From a virus, in IMG/VR virus record IMGVR_UViG_3300037189_008897, positions 1 to 38,359 of that record: 38,359 bases of DNA. One strand, written 5' to 3'. A program made the translations under genes and the position numbers. Shown here piece by piece: positions 5,287-12,376 of the stretch. The notes under the pieces were generated by a model. The model saw nothing but the letters and a program-made list of their open reading frames with translations. It was not told the DNA's origin and ran no database searches. How positions within the stretch are numbered: position 1 is the stretch's first letter; every line of letters starts with the position of its first letter.

Positions 5287-5410
5287 TATATTACTGTGTG
5301 CTGAGATTCTCGGAGCAAGCATGGTCGCGTCAGCCGTAATAGTGGCCAGCGGCCTATTCTGGACCAGTCTTTTCTGGTTGATCTATAAGTTGGTCCTGCT
5401 AGTTTCCTAG
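5261..5410 (+). CDS. Small membrane protein, 49 aa
   Basis: ATG at 5261 lies inside the 3' end of the nuclease gene (26-base overlap) and opens 49 codons. A basic start (MSNLKRRNS) is followed by two hydrophobic stretches, ILLCAEILGASMVASAVIVA and LFWTSLFWLIYKLVLLV. A two-helix or one-long-helix membrane protein is expected, with the positively charged N-terminus inside. No family is recognised. The next gene starts six bases after its stop, which fits a compact operon. Confidence 0.45.
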   Translation: MSNLKRRNSILLCAEILGASMVASAVIVASGLFWTSLFWLIYKLVLLVS

Positions 5411-5416
5411 CAACAC

Positions 5417-5761
5417 ATGAAGCCCCGGACTACCAAGAAGTCAACACCTGCCAAGCGCATCCCAACCATGCGTTTCAAGTTCGACGGAAGTTGGTGGAAA
5501 GTAAAGATACAAAGACCCCCAGAGCGGGAAGTCCTTGAGGGTCTGGTCCGCTACGACACCCGTACCATTTATTTGGATCCAAGGGCCGTGGCTTGCAACG
5601 GATTCGGGATCATCGTCCATGAAGTCGCTCACGCTGTCCTGCGTGATATCGCTGAAGACCCTATTCTTGAGCTTGAACGAATCTCCTCAACCGTGGCAAA
5701 GTTCGTGGCCAAGTACACAAAGGGAACCATATCAATCGGGAACCACAAGCCCGTAGAATAA
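5417..5761 (+). CDS. Small HExxH zinc metallopeptidase-like protein
   Basis: This 114-residue protein has a basic N-terminus, a strand-rich region (YDTRTIYLDPR) and a helix with HEVAH at 68-72 in the context GFGIIVHEVAHAVL. Glu69 would be the catalytic base and His68 and His72 zinc ligands; acidic residues at 77-83 are candidates for the third ligand. The layout recalls compact phage and ImmA/SprT-like zincins. Targets are unknown; repressor cleavage or DNA-repair roles of those families cannot be transferred. Zinc binding is inferred from the motif. Confidence 0.75.
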   Translation: MKPRTTKKSTPAKRIPTMRFKFDGSWWKVKIQRPPEREVLEGLVRYDTRTIYLDPRAVACNGFGIIVHEVAHAVLRDIAEDPILELERISSTVAKFVAKYTKGTISIGNHKPVE

Positions 5762-5765
5762 ATTT

Positions 5766-5954
5766 ATGAAGAAAAAAACAACAGCACCCAAACGCAAACG
5801 TAAACCCATTTACAATGCTGAGATCGAAGATGTCCTTGAAGGTATTCCTCCTATTGGCTACGTAGCCGTTACTTTTTGGGGGCGTTTTGTCCTAGCAGGT
5901 ATGTTCATCCGTAAAGCATTTGCTTGTCTATTCAAAGGCCAAACGTCTGTTTGA
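5766..5954 (+). CDS. Small basic membrane-associated protein, 62 aa
   Basis: It starts four bases after the metallopeptidase stop. The N-terminus is strongly basic (KKKTTAPKRKRKP), then comes IYNAEIEDVLEGIPPIGYVAVTFWGRFVLAGMFIRKAFACLF with one likely amphipathic or membrane helix at about 30-55. Its TGA overlaps the next ATG by one base (TGATG). No family recognised; the coupling and the basic/hydrophobic pattern suggest an inner-membrane peptide. Confidence 0.55.
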   Translation: MKKKTTAPKRKRKPIYNAEIEDVLEGIPPIGYVAVTFWGRFVLAGMFIRKAFACLFKGQTSV

Positions 5955-6097
5955 TGTCCGGACCACTCATAGTACTTGTAGGATTTATCTACGCATATGT
6001 TTCCATCGAACAAGGAACCAAAGGAAATATCGGGATGTGTCTCGCGTATGCGGGGTATTCTTTTGCCAATGCAGGACTCTACCTGCTCGCCAAGTAG
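5954..6097 (+). CDS. Two-helix phage membrane protein, 47 aa
   Basis: The ATG overlaps the preceding stop (TGATG at 5952-5956). The product MSGPLIVLVGFIYAYVSIEQ has one membrane helix, a short polar turn (GTKGNIG) and a second helix (LAYAGYSFANAGLYLLAK). I recall very similar small phage proteins with AGYAFSNVGLYL-type endings, so this is probably a conserved phage family despite its size. Its function is unknown. Confidence 0.6.
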   Translation: MSGPLIVLVGFIYAYVSIEQGTKGNIGMCLAYAGYSFANAGLYLLAK

Positions 6098-6098
6098 C

Positions 6099-6182
6099 AT
6101 GGCTTCTTTCGGCCTGTTCTTGGTTGTACTTTCTGTAGGCGTTGCTATCGTGGTCGACGCCATCAAAAACTACCACGAATAG
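6099..6182 (+). CDS. Single-pass membrane micro-peptide, 27 aa
   Basis: ATG at 6099 starts one base after the previous stop and encodes MASFGLFLVVLSVGVAIVV followed by DAIKNYHE. The product is one membrane helix with a short polar tail. The coding claim rests on tight spacing and the hydrophobic pattern; there is no clear ribosome site and the length is at the limit of what can be judged. Confidence 0.35.
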   Translation: MASFGLFLVVLSVGVAIVVDAIKNYHE

Positions 6183-6196
6183 AAGGAGGTGATTTT

Positions 6197-6346
6197 ATGC
6201 CGTTCAAATCCAAAGCCCAACAAGCCTACATGTTCGCTACTCAACCGAAGATCGCCAAAGAAATGGCTGGAAAGACTTCGAAGAAGCAGTTTGCTCAGAT
6301 GCCTGAGCACGTTAAGGCCAAAGTAAAAAAGAAACCTAAGATGTGA
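6197..6346 (+). CDS. Small basic protein, DUF3008-like, 49 aa
   Basis: An 11-base perfect Shine-Dalgarno sequence AAGGAGGTGAT (6183-6193) lies four bases before the ATG at 6197. The product MPFKSKAQQAYMFATQPKIA continues with KEMAGKTSKKQF, a central PEHVKAK and a Lys-rich end. This resembles DUF3008-like and related phage proteins that begin MPxKSKAQQ. Such proteins are small and basic; their function is not known to me. The TGA overlaps the next gene's ATG (TGATG), coupling it to the glycosyltransferase cassette. Confidence 0.7.
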   Translation: MPFKSKAQQAYMFATQPKIAKEMAGKTSKKQFAQMPEHVKAKVKKKPKM

Positions 6347-7047
6347 TGGATCTTCTACTAGCCATACAATCTTATACAGGAGCTAATAGTATAGTGGCTA
6401 GACACTGGCCTTACTACTTAAACTCTGGTGCCAAAGAAATCCATGGCATTGGAACTACTGATGGTGGATGCGTATGGCCGAGTAATGTCCCGAGCGTACT
6501 TATCGGAGAGAATAGATACATGGATGGTAAGCACCTACCAATTCGCCTACTTGACACTATAGAGTACTGCCTATCCACAGATTCTTCTCACTTCTGCATA
6601 GTCGAATATGACACACTATTCTTACGCAGTATACCGGAGTGGGTCGGGATCGCGGCTCATTTAGCAGGTGGGCAGACGTTTAATAGCAAGGCTTCGACAT
6701 TCATCCACAATCCTTGGTTTCTTGATCGTCCAACAGCTTTGGCAGTACTTAACGTGGGTAGAGAATTGGTGTCACAAGACTGGCCTATAACCCATACTTG
6801 GCATATTAGAAACTCAGAAGGATGGGGGTATGGATGCGCCGAAAGTTCTCCAGATGTATTTTTGGCTTGGGTATGTGAGGAGGCAAAAATTCCAGTTAGA
6901 TACGATCTTATGCGGGAGTTTAGTCGAAACAGTCTTGATAGACCCGGAGCACTCGAAGAAGCTCGGGCCGCACGTCTAGATGGAGTTGACATAATTCACG
7001 GAGTCAAATTGCAAAGTGAACTTGATTACATTATGTCGGCCCCATGA
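6346..7047 (+). CDS. Glycosyltransferase-like protein 1
   Basis: The protein (233 residues from the ATG; a GTG one codon upstream is also possible) has an N-terminal strand DLLLAIQSYTGA, a central FCIVEYDTLFL, and Trp-rich acceptor-side segments (THTWHIRNSEGWGYGC). The EYD acidic cluster after a hydrophobic strand, in the position of a GT-A DxD motif, points to a nucleotide-sugar transferase fold. The sugar and acceptor cannot be read. It opens a chain of overlapping genes that continues to 11938, suggesting joint production for one surface- or DNA-modification pathway. The ATG sits in a TGATG overlap, which decides the start. Confidence 0.6.
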   Translation: MDLLLAIQSYTGANSIVARHWPYYLNSGAKEIHGIGTTDGGCVWPSNVPSVLIGENRYMDGKHLPIRLLDTIEYCLSTDSSHFCIVEYDTLFLRSIPEWVGIAAHLAGGQTFNSKASTFIHNPWFLDRPTALAVLNVGRELVSQDWPITHTWHIRNSEGWGYGCAESSPDVFLAWVCEEAKIPVRYDLMREFSRNSLDRPGALEEARAARLDGVDIIHGVKLQSELDYIMSAP

Positions 7048-7679
7048 AAGTAATAGTAAATTCTAATATCAGAAACATCAAAACAACCATTGAGAAGATC
7101 AATGAGGGTGGGATTTTGGATAAGAACCCAGATGTATTTTACTTTATTGTGGGAGGATCGGCAGAACCTACTGAAATAGGATACCGCAATGTTTTCTTTA
7201 CGGACGTTAACTCATTTGATTTGACGGGTCTTATTTACTTGATAGAAAATGATTACAATTTATGCGGAGATGAATCTTTTTTCTACACCCACGACACTTG
7301 TTTCTTTGGAGATAGATTCTTGGATCTTTTAAACAATAGCAATTTAAAAGAAGCGCGGTTATTTGAAGGGGCCAATTGCTCTATGCATATAGGAATATAT
7401 ACTAAAAGTATTATTGAGAAACATAAAGACGAAATCTTAAAATTTAAAAACACAAACGATGACATAACCATCTTGAATGCTATTAAAAATAGTTTGATAC
7501 ACAATGAGTCTTTTGTCCTATTTGACTCTGGATTCTTAACCGGACAGAGACAGCCACTCGAAACTAAATGTGTGTACAATAATAATGTTCCAAGACTAGT
7601 TGAATATTTTCCAGAATTAGATTTTTATAAGTTCAAGGCAAACTGGCAAGCAAAACAAAATTACGAAATAAATCTATGA
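7044..7679 (+). CDS. Probable glycosyltransferase-like protein 2, AT-rich gene
   Basis: This 211-residue protein has a VFYFIVGGS strand, then FFYTHDTCFFGDRFLDLL, an acidic aromatic segment typical of the metal/donor site in GT-A-like transferases. The C-terminus carries DLDFYKFKANW. The gene is clearly more AT-rich than most of the window, with many AAA, ATT and TTT codons, suggesting a different origin. ATGA overlaps join it to both neighbours (7044-7047 and 7676-7679). The family is inferred from fold-like cues and context only. Confidence 0.45.
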   Translation: MKVIVNSNIRNIKTTIEKINEGGILDKNPDVFYFIVGGSAEPTEIGYRNVFFTDVNSFDLTGLIYLIENDYNLCGDESFFYTHDTCFFGDRFLDLLNNSNLKEARLFEGANCSMHIGIYTKSIIEKHKDEILKFKNTNDDITILNAIKNSLIHNESFVLFDSGFLTGQRQPLETKCVYNNNVPRLVEYFPELDFYKFKANWQAKQNYEINL

Positions 7680-8230
7680 AAAATACTCTACAAAAGATAT
7701 ACGAAAAACATGGGCTTGAAGGTGACGTAGGTCATGCCGATAAAGGTAACATTCACTCGTATATTCCAGTATATGAGGAACTGTTAAAACCCTATAGGGA
7801 ATCGGCCACCGTCTTGGAGATTGGATTGGCATTCGGGTATTCACTCCGTATGTGGGATGAATATTTTGGGGATGAAGCCAAGATTTTTGGTGCTGATATT
7901 CTAGTAGCATTTGACCCTATTGAGTTTAAAAGTCCTCGCGTAACCATCTTAGAGGTTGATGCCACTACTTCAGAATTGTTGACTAAACTTAATGGAACTA
8001 AATTTGATGTAGTTATTGATGATGGCTCGCATCAAGCTGTAGATCAAATTAATACCTTCAATCTACTTCGTGAATCCATGAACCCCGGAGGAGTGTATAT
8101 CGTGGAGGATATACTAGACTTCGATAGCGTGTCTTCTGCTTTTAAGTCTCTTCATGCTAACTGCGACGTAATTGATCTACGTAGCGTAAAAAACAGATTT
8201 GACGATGCTTTGATTGTATTGAAGTTCTAA
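7676..8230 (+). CDS. Class I SAM-dependent methyltransferase 1
   Basis: The 184-residue protein starts with DKGNIHSYIPVYEELL, then motif I VLEIGLAFGYS (47-57), an acidic ADI after strand 2, and the post-strand motif FDVVIDDGSHQ (110-120), ending with a beta strand. This order matches small O-methyltransferases of the macrocin/mycinamicin sugar type, which methylate sugar hydroxyls with S-adenosylmethionine; that subfamily likeness is from memory. In a glycosyltransferase cassette, sugar O-methylation is the natural guess. ATGA precedes it and a TAATG overlap at 8230 follows. Confidence 0.8.
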   Translation: MKNTLQKIYEKHGLEGDVGHADKGNIHSYIPVYEELLKPYRESATVLEIGLAFGYSLRMWDEYFGDEAKIFGADILVAFDPIEFKSPRVTILEVDATTSELLTKLNGTKFDVVIDDGSHQAVDQINTFNLLRESMNPGGVYIVEDILDFDSVSSAFKSLHANCDVIDLRSVKNRFDDALIVLKF

Positions 8231-8922
8231 TGAATACGGACATTTTTATTCGCTCGTACGTCAATGATTTTCGCTGGCTGACGTACTCCTTAAAATCCAT
8301 CAATCAACGAGCCAAGGGATTCCGTGACATACATATCGTAGTACCGCAGGGACAGGCCGAGCATCTCAAACACTTGACGCTGGAGAAAGTACATGAGTGC
8401 CCAGTCTACGGTGATGACTACCTTGGTCAGCAGATCACCAAGATGATGGCCGATACGTACACTGACGCCGACTTTATTCTACACATCGACTCCGATACCG
8501 TCTTTACGCAGGACGTGACACCGGACACGTTCATTATCGACGGCAAGCCAATCATCTACCACGAGCCCTACTCAAAAGTCGGCCTTGAACCTTGGTACCC
8601 TGTAGTCTCGGAAGTCTTGGGGTGGGCACCGGAGAACGAGTTTATGCGTAGGTTCCCTTTCGTGTATCCTCGTTGGTTGTATGGGGATTTTCGTGGGTAC
8701 CTAGAAACTCTTTACTACGATAGTTTTGAAAATTATGTATCCAGTAGACCTCATCGCAGTTTTTCTGAATTTAACATCATAGGTGAGTTTGCATGGAAGA
8801 CGCATCATGATAAGTTTACTTGGCGTAACCCGCATGACGATCCAACTTACGTCAGACAGTTTCGTTCGTGGGATGGGATTGACGGTCACCTACTAGAGCT
8901 AGATAAACTAACTGATGGATAA
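8230..8922 (+). CDS. Glycosyltransferase, DUF6492-like, with DxD motif
   Basis: The 230-residue protein has an N-terminal FIRSYVNDFRWLTYSLKSI, as in transferases that act on a list of sugars, and ADFILHIDSDTVFTQD with the metal-binding DSD at 87-89. Downstream acceptor-side elements include IIYHEPY and FNIIGEFAW. The pattern fits DUF6492-type GT-A enzymes. They transfer a sugar from a nucleotide donor to an unknown acceptor. It overlaps the methyltransferase stop by one base and the next gene by eight. Confidence 0.75.
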   Translation: MNTDIFIRSYVNDFRWLTYSLKSINQRAKGFRDIHIVVPQGQAEHLKHLTLEKVHECPVYGDDYLGQQITKMMADTYTDADFILHIDSDTVFTQDVTPDTFIIDGKPIIYHEPYSKVGLEPWYPVVSEVLGWAPENEFMRRFPFVYPRWLYGDFRGYLETLYYDSFENYVSSRPHRSFSEFNIIGEFAWKTHHDKFTWRNPHDDPTYVRQFRSWDGIDGHLLELDKLTDG

Positions 8923-9724
8923 AAATATAACTCTAGTAGCCATAGATTTTCTATGGCATGACTTAACTAGATACGCTATTGAGACAAGTCTAAAGCGTGT
9001 AAGTATATCCGAAATAATCACCATAAGCGACCGCGAAATAATCTCCGGAGCCAAATTTATATCACATAAACCAGTCAATTCTTTAGGTGAGTACGCCAAC
9101 ATTATGCTTAAAGAAGTTGTTGACCATGTTAATACAAGTCATGCTTTGTATGTGCAGTGGGATGGCATGGCCTACAATAAATTTTGCTGGGATTCACAAT
9201 TTCTCGATTATGACTACATTGGAGCACCGTGGCCTTTTGAAGTAGAAACCGAAAGTGTAGGTAACGGCGGCTTTAGTTTACGGAGTAAGAAGCTGCTCGA
9301 AGCATGTAGGGATAACGCGATACAGTTAACTGAAGAAATCCCAACGTCCGAAGATAAACTGATCGGCTATAAACACAGGCCATATCTAGAAGATAAGTAC
9401 AACATAAAATTCCCATCGATAGATACGGCCAGCCATTTCAGCTTTGAACTCGGCGTACACAAACCATGTCTAGGATTCCATGGACTTTGGAACGTATTTA
9501 ACCTTATGCCAGATGAAACTATGGATTACTACGCATCGCGCATCACCTACAAAGATTGGGAGTTGAATAAGTGGAGAAGAGTCTTGGAAGCCGTATTACG
9601 TAGGAAACGATTTGATTTATACAAAAACATGCTGGATAAAGTGCCGATAGACATAACAGCACAACTAACGCAGTCACTGAAAGAAGAGTGTGGACTTTCC
9701 GAAAGTGGCCTAATAGTAAAGTAG
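8915..9724 (+). CDS. DUF5672-type glycosyltransferase-like protein
   Basis: Diagnostic segments in order are YVQWDG (79-84), YDYIGAPW (99-106) and GNGGFSLRS (116-124), which together characterise DUF5672 proteins as I know them. Family members sit in glycan clusters and have a GT-A-like fold. The conserved GNGGFSLR loop is also seen in other transferases near the acceptor site. The last third is helical and charged. The start overlaps the preceding gene by eight bases. Donor and acceptor are unknown. Confidence 0.8.
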   Translation: MDKNITLVAIDFLWHDLTRYAIETSLKRVSISEIITISDREIISGAKFISHKPVNSLGEYANIMLKEVVDHVNTSHALYVQWDGMAYNKFCWDSQFLDYDYIGAPWPFEVETESVGNGGFSLRSKKLLEACRDNAIQLTEEIPTSEDKLIGYKHRPYLEDKYNIKFPSIDTASHFSFELGVHKPCLGFHGLWNVFNLMPDETMDYYASRITYKDWELNKWRRVLEAVLRRKRFDLYKNMLDKVPIDITAQLTQSLKEECGLSESGLIVK

Positions 9725-9725
9725 T

Positions 9726-10163
9726 ATGAAGTGGGATACACGATTCATCCAGTTAGCTAGACACGTAGCACAATGGAGCAAAGACCCCGGCACCCAATGC
9801 GGAGCAGTCATCGTTAGGCCAGACCGCACCATCGCCAGCATTGGTTTCAACGGACTACCTCGCGGTGTCGAAGACAGTCCCGAACGATTGCTAGACCGCG
9901 ACAAAAAGCTGCAATATGTTGTACACGCAGAAACTAACGCAATACTTGCAGCGCACGAACAGCTTAAAGATTACGCTATCTATGTGTGGCCTTTCCAACC
10001 CTGTTGCCACTGTGCCGCTGCCATCATTCAATCTGGAATCAAAGAAGTATACTGCCCAAATGCTCCGGTTATTAGATGGACAGAGTCCTTTGAGGTAGCT
10101 AGAAAAATGTTTTGCGAAGCCGATGTTTCCCTAAATCTATTAGATGATAATATACCCAACTAA
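9726..10163 (+). CDS. dCMP deaminase-type zinc deaminase
   Basis: The 145-residue protein begins with the helix WDTRFIQLARHVAQWSKDPG and a CGAVIV strand, typical of the dCMP/ComEB deaminase group. The zinc site is complete: His67 and catalytic Glu69 in HAE, and PCxxC with Cys93 and Cys96. Enzymes of this group convert dCMP to dUMP, feeding dTMP synthesis, and are common in phages. Its place inside a sugar cassette is unusual. The start is one base after the previous stop, and its 3' end overlaps the RmlC gene by 20 bases. Substrate choice (dCMP or a modified base) is not provable here. Confidence 0.85.
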   Translation: MKWDTRFIQLARHVAQWSKDPGTQCGAVIVRPDRTIASIGFNGLPRGVEDSPERLLDRDKKLQYVVHAETNAILAAHEQLKDYAIYVWPFQPCCHCAAAIIQSGIKEVYCPNAPVIRWTESFEVARKMFCEADVSLNLLDDNIPN

Positions 10164-10692
10164 TCTTAAAGACGTTCTGCTACTAAAACCTAGGATATTT
10201 GAAGACGAACGTGGTTGTTTTTTCGAACCTTGGAATCAAAAAACTTTTGATAACCTAAGCCTACCACTGACATTTGTTCAAGATAATGTCAGTTATTCCA
10301 AGAAGAATGTGCTACGCGGTCTCCATTATCAGCTACCAAATTCGCAAGGAAAGCTCGTATCCGTGCTCTACGGCCATGTGTTCGACGTGGTTGTAGACTT
10401 GCGTAGGTCATCCGATACGTTTGGAAAGTGGCAGGGATTCGAGTTATCCGAGGAGAATAGACTCATGCTGCTGATGCCCGAAGGATTTGCTCACGGGTTC
10501 CTCACGCTAAGCCATCACACCATATTCCAGTACAAGTGTACCAAACACTATGACCCAAACTCAGAGCACACACTACTTTGGAACGATGAAACTATCGGTA
10601 TAAATTGGCCTCTTCCAAAGAGTACCAGTCCGGTAATTTCTTCAAAAGATAGCTTGGGATATACATTCAAATCTTGCCCTAAATTTAAATGA
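10144..10692 (+). CDS. rfbC: dTDP-4-dehydrorhamnose 3,5-epimerase
   Basis: The protein is 182 residues, the usual length for RmlC/RfbC cupin epimerases. Signature segments are FEDERGCFFEPWN (19-31), FVQDN (44-48), LRGLHYQ (57-63, catalytic His61), the dimer/substrate strand GHVFDVVVDLR, PEGFAHGF (112-119) and the Tyr130 region, matching the catalytic Tyr position. RmlC epimerises dTDP-4-keto-6-deoxyglucose on the way to dTDP-L-rhamnose. RmlA, B and D are absent in the window, so the host must supply the precursor, or the enzyme makes another 6-deoxy sugar. It is coupled to its neighbours by a 20-base and an ATGA overlap. Confidence 0.9.
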   Translation: MIIYPTNLKDVLLLKPRIFEDERGCFFEPWNQKTFDNLSLPLTFVQDNVSYSKKNVLRGLHYQLPNSQGKLVSVLYGHVFDVVVDLRRSSDTFGKWQGFELSEENRLMLLMPEGFAHGFLTLSHHTIFQYKCTKHYDPNSEHTLLWNDETIGINWPLPKSTSPVISSKDSLGYTFKSCPKFK

Positions 10693-11291
10693 ACAAAATA
10701 ACAAACGACATCTATAAAAACTTTGACCCTTTGCCTCCAGATTTATTTGGCTGGCATGGGACTGGTTCACTATTTGGCAACCTTATTGACCAAGTAAAAC
10801 CCAGCCACATAATTGAAGTCGGCACTTGGAAGGGACAGAGCGCAATCACCATGGCCAAACATGTAAAGTTCACGGGTCTCGATTGTAAGATTACCTGTGT
10901 TGACACATGGCTCGGTGCATTGGAATTTTGGAAGGATTTGAGGGATACACCAGAGAGAGACTTGATGCTACATCGTGGATATCCTCAAGTTTACTACCAA
11001 TTTTTGTCGAATGTCGTTCATTCCGATGTTCAAGATATTATTCTACCAATGCCACTACCTTCTTCGATTGCTTGGAAGGCAATTGACGAGAAAGCGCAGT
11101 TGATTTATATAGACGGCTCCCACGAATATGAAGATGTCAAAGATGATTGTTTGAACTTCTGGAATTTGTTGGATGATGGTGGAGTCATGTTTGGAGATGA
11201 CATAAATTGGGCGGGAGTAAAAAAAGCCGTAGGAGAAGTTTTCCCTGATTCAGAAATAATCGAAGATATTTTTTGGGTCGTTAAAAAATGA
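10689..11291 (+). CDS. Class I SAM-dependent methyltransferase 2
   Basis: The 200-residue protein has motif I IIEVGTWKGQSA, a second-strand acidic CVDTW, and AQLIYIDGSHEYEDVKDD followed by LLDDGGVMFGDD, the motif order of Methyltransf_24-type enzymes. The IDGSHEYEDV block is characteristic of that group and of related cephalosporin-hydroxylase-like enzymes. It likely methylates a sugar or small metabolite in this cassette. ATGA overlaps join both sides. Confidence 0.8.
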   Translation: MNKITNDIYKNFDPLPPDLFGWHGTGSLFGNLIDQVKPSHIIEVGTWKGQSAITMAKHVKFTGLDCKITCVDTWLGALEFWKDLRDTPERDLMLHRGYPQVYYQFLSNVVHSDVQDIILPMPLPSSIAWKAIDEKAQLIYIDGSHEYEDVKDDCLNFWNLLDDGGVMFGDDINWAGVKKAVGEVFPDSEIIEDIFWVVKK

Positions 11292-11938
11292 GTAACTACC
11301 TAAATATAAACATACCCACATTCATGGCCTACCTTGACTATGGGTTCATGTTTAATGAGCAACCGGACATTAAACGCGAGCGTATGCTTGTCGAGGTGCT
11401 GGCCTTTACCAGCATACCGCAGCGATGTGGACTGTTCACCATCATGACGGAGTACGGCAGTCAGCACGCTCGCGTCCCAATCCACTACCTACACGCCGAG
11501 AAGGAGGGCGGCACGGACTTCCCACTCGACTGGGTTCAGCTATGGGATTCACTGAGCTATTACTGCTCGGCTACCATTCTTGAGTACTGCAAGAACCGTT
11601 CGGCCAACATCATGCTCAAAAACAAGACGCTCCACAAAGCGCAGTACATGTTCACCCTTGACTGGTGCATGGGTCCCCAGTACTCCAGTGGCTATGGAGA
11701 GATGGCAGCAGGACACAAATGCGGTCACGTATTCCGTGGTTCGGGTGGGCAATACTTTATTCAACCCAACAACCGAGTCCTTTGGATGGACGGCGGATCG
11801 TTCATCTGTTCCAAGTTCCATAAAAAACCAGACTGGAAAGTATTCGGTCACGAGTTCTCCTGCGAAAGCAGCGGATCACGATGGGTGAGCGAAAGCGAGG
11901 AAGACCTATGGTTCTACGAATTCAAGGAGCAATCCTAG
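11288..11938 (+). CDS. Hypothetical phage protein, 216 aa
   Basis: The 216-residue product is rich in Trp, Tyr, Cys and His and starts MSNYLNINIPTFMAYLDYGF. Notable segments are HYLHAEKEGGTDFPLDWVQLWDSLSYY, LDWCMGPQYSSGYGEM and VLWMDGGSFIC. No signal peptide or membrane helix is seen and I recognise no family. Its start is coupled to the methyltransferase (ATGA), so it probably belongs to the same module. Aromatic and His residues would suit sugar or metal binding, but this is only composition. Confidence 0.6.
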   Translation: MSNYLNINIPTFMAYLDYGFMFNEQPDIKRERMLVEVLAFTSIPQRCGLFTIMTEYGSQHARVPIHYLHAEKEGGTDFPLDWVQLWDSLSYYCSATILEYCKNRSANIMLKNKTLHKAQYMFTLDWCMGPQYSSGYGEMAAGHKCGHVFRGSGGQYFIQPNNRVLWMDGGSFICSKFHKKPDWKVFGHEFSCESSGSRWVSESEEDLWFYEFKEQS

Positions 11939-12180
11939 CGGCAGCACTTTGCGGGTGCGTATCTTCGTACCCTCCGCGCCCCTACCCTTGGAACTTTCCG
12001 CCCGTGGAAGAATGGAACGCCCCATTTGAGATGTCTTGGGTAAATTTTGTAGATACGGTCCGTAGGGTTACCGCACCCAAAGGGAAAATCTACGACTCAC
12101 TAATGCGTAACTACCAACCCGATTTCAGCATACATGAACTACAGACACACAGAACCACAAAGACGAGCGGCCCTAATTAG
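11908..12180 (+). CDS. Proline-rich lipoprotein, 90 aa
   Basis: From ATG at 11908 the N-terminus MVLRIQGAILAAALCGC is a lipoprotein signal with lipobox LCGC. It is followed by SSYPPRPYPWNFPPVEEW, a proline- and aromatic-rich linker. An earlier in-frame ATG at 11881 would add a charged extension before the signal, so 11908, with GAGGA about eight bases upstream, is preferred. The gene overlaps its neighbours by 31 and 47 bases. A small Pro-rich lipoprotein beside helical partners recalls outer-membrane spanins (Rz1), but no inner-membrane Rz partner is visible. Confidence 0.6.
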   Translation: MVLRIQGAILAAALCGCVSSYPPRPYPWNFPPVEEWNAPFEMSWVNFVDTVRRVTAPKGKIYDSLMRNYQPDFSIHELQTHRTTKTSGPN

Positions 12181-12376
12181 AGGCCTTGAACACCTAGCGT
12201 TCTGGGCCGAGGTCCAGAGATCTAGCGAAAAATCCATAACCGACATACTGCAGGCCCTACGTCAACGGGTACGCAAGCTGGAGGAGAATATTGTATCCGC
12301 TGGCCAGCGACCGCCGCCATCGGAGACTACTTCTTCCAGCACCAATCCGGTAGGCTTTCTCTCATCTCAGGAGTGA
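12134..12376 (+). CDS. Hypothetical helical protein, 80 aa
   Basis: The product MNYRHTEPQRRAALIRGLEHLAFWAEVQ continues with SITDILQALRQRVRKLEENIV, a probable amphipathic/coiled-coil helix, and ends in a Ser/Thr/Pro-rich tail. It overlaps the lipoprotein gene by 47 bases. Its last 50 bases overlap the 3' end of the converging leftward gene. It has no membrane helix, so it is not an obvious spanin partner. Function unknown. Confidence 0.5.
   Translation: MNYRHTEPQRRAALIRGLEHLAFWAEVQRSSEKSITDILQALRQRVRKLEENIVSAGQRPPPSETTSSSTNPVGFLSSQE

Noticed and set aside
6551-6580. TTGACA hexamer as a promoter
   Set aside because: It is inside a glycosyltransferase gene and no -10 element lies at proper spacing.
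11908-12376. Rz/Rz1 spanin pair
   Set aside because: The lipoprotein is Pro-rich like Rz1, but the next gene lacks a membrane helix and no embedded Rz/Rz1 arrangement is present.
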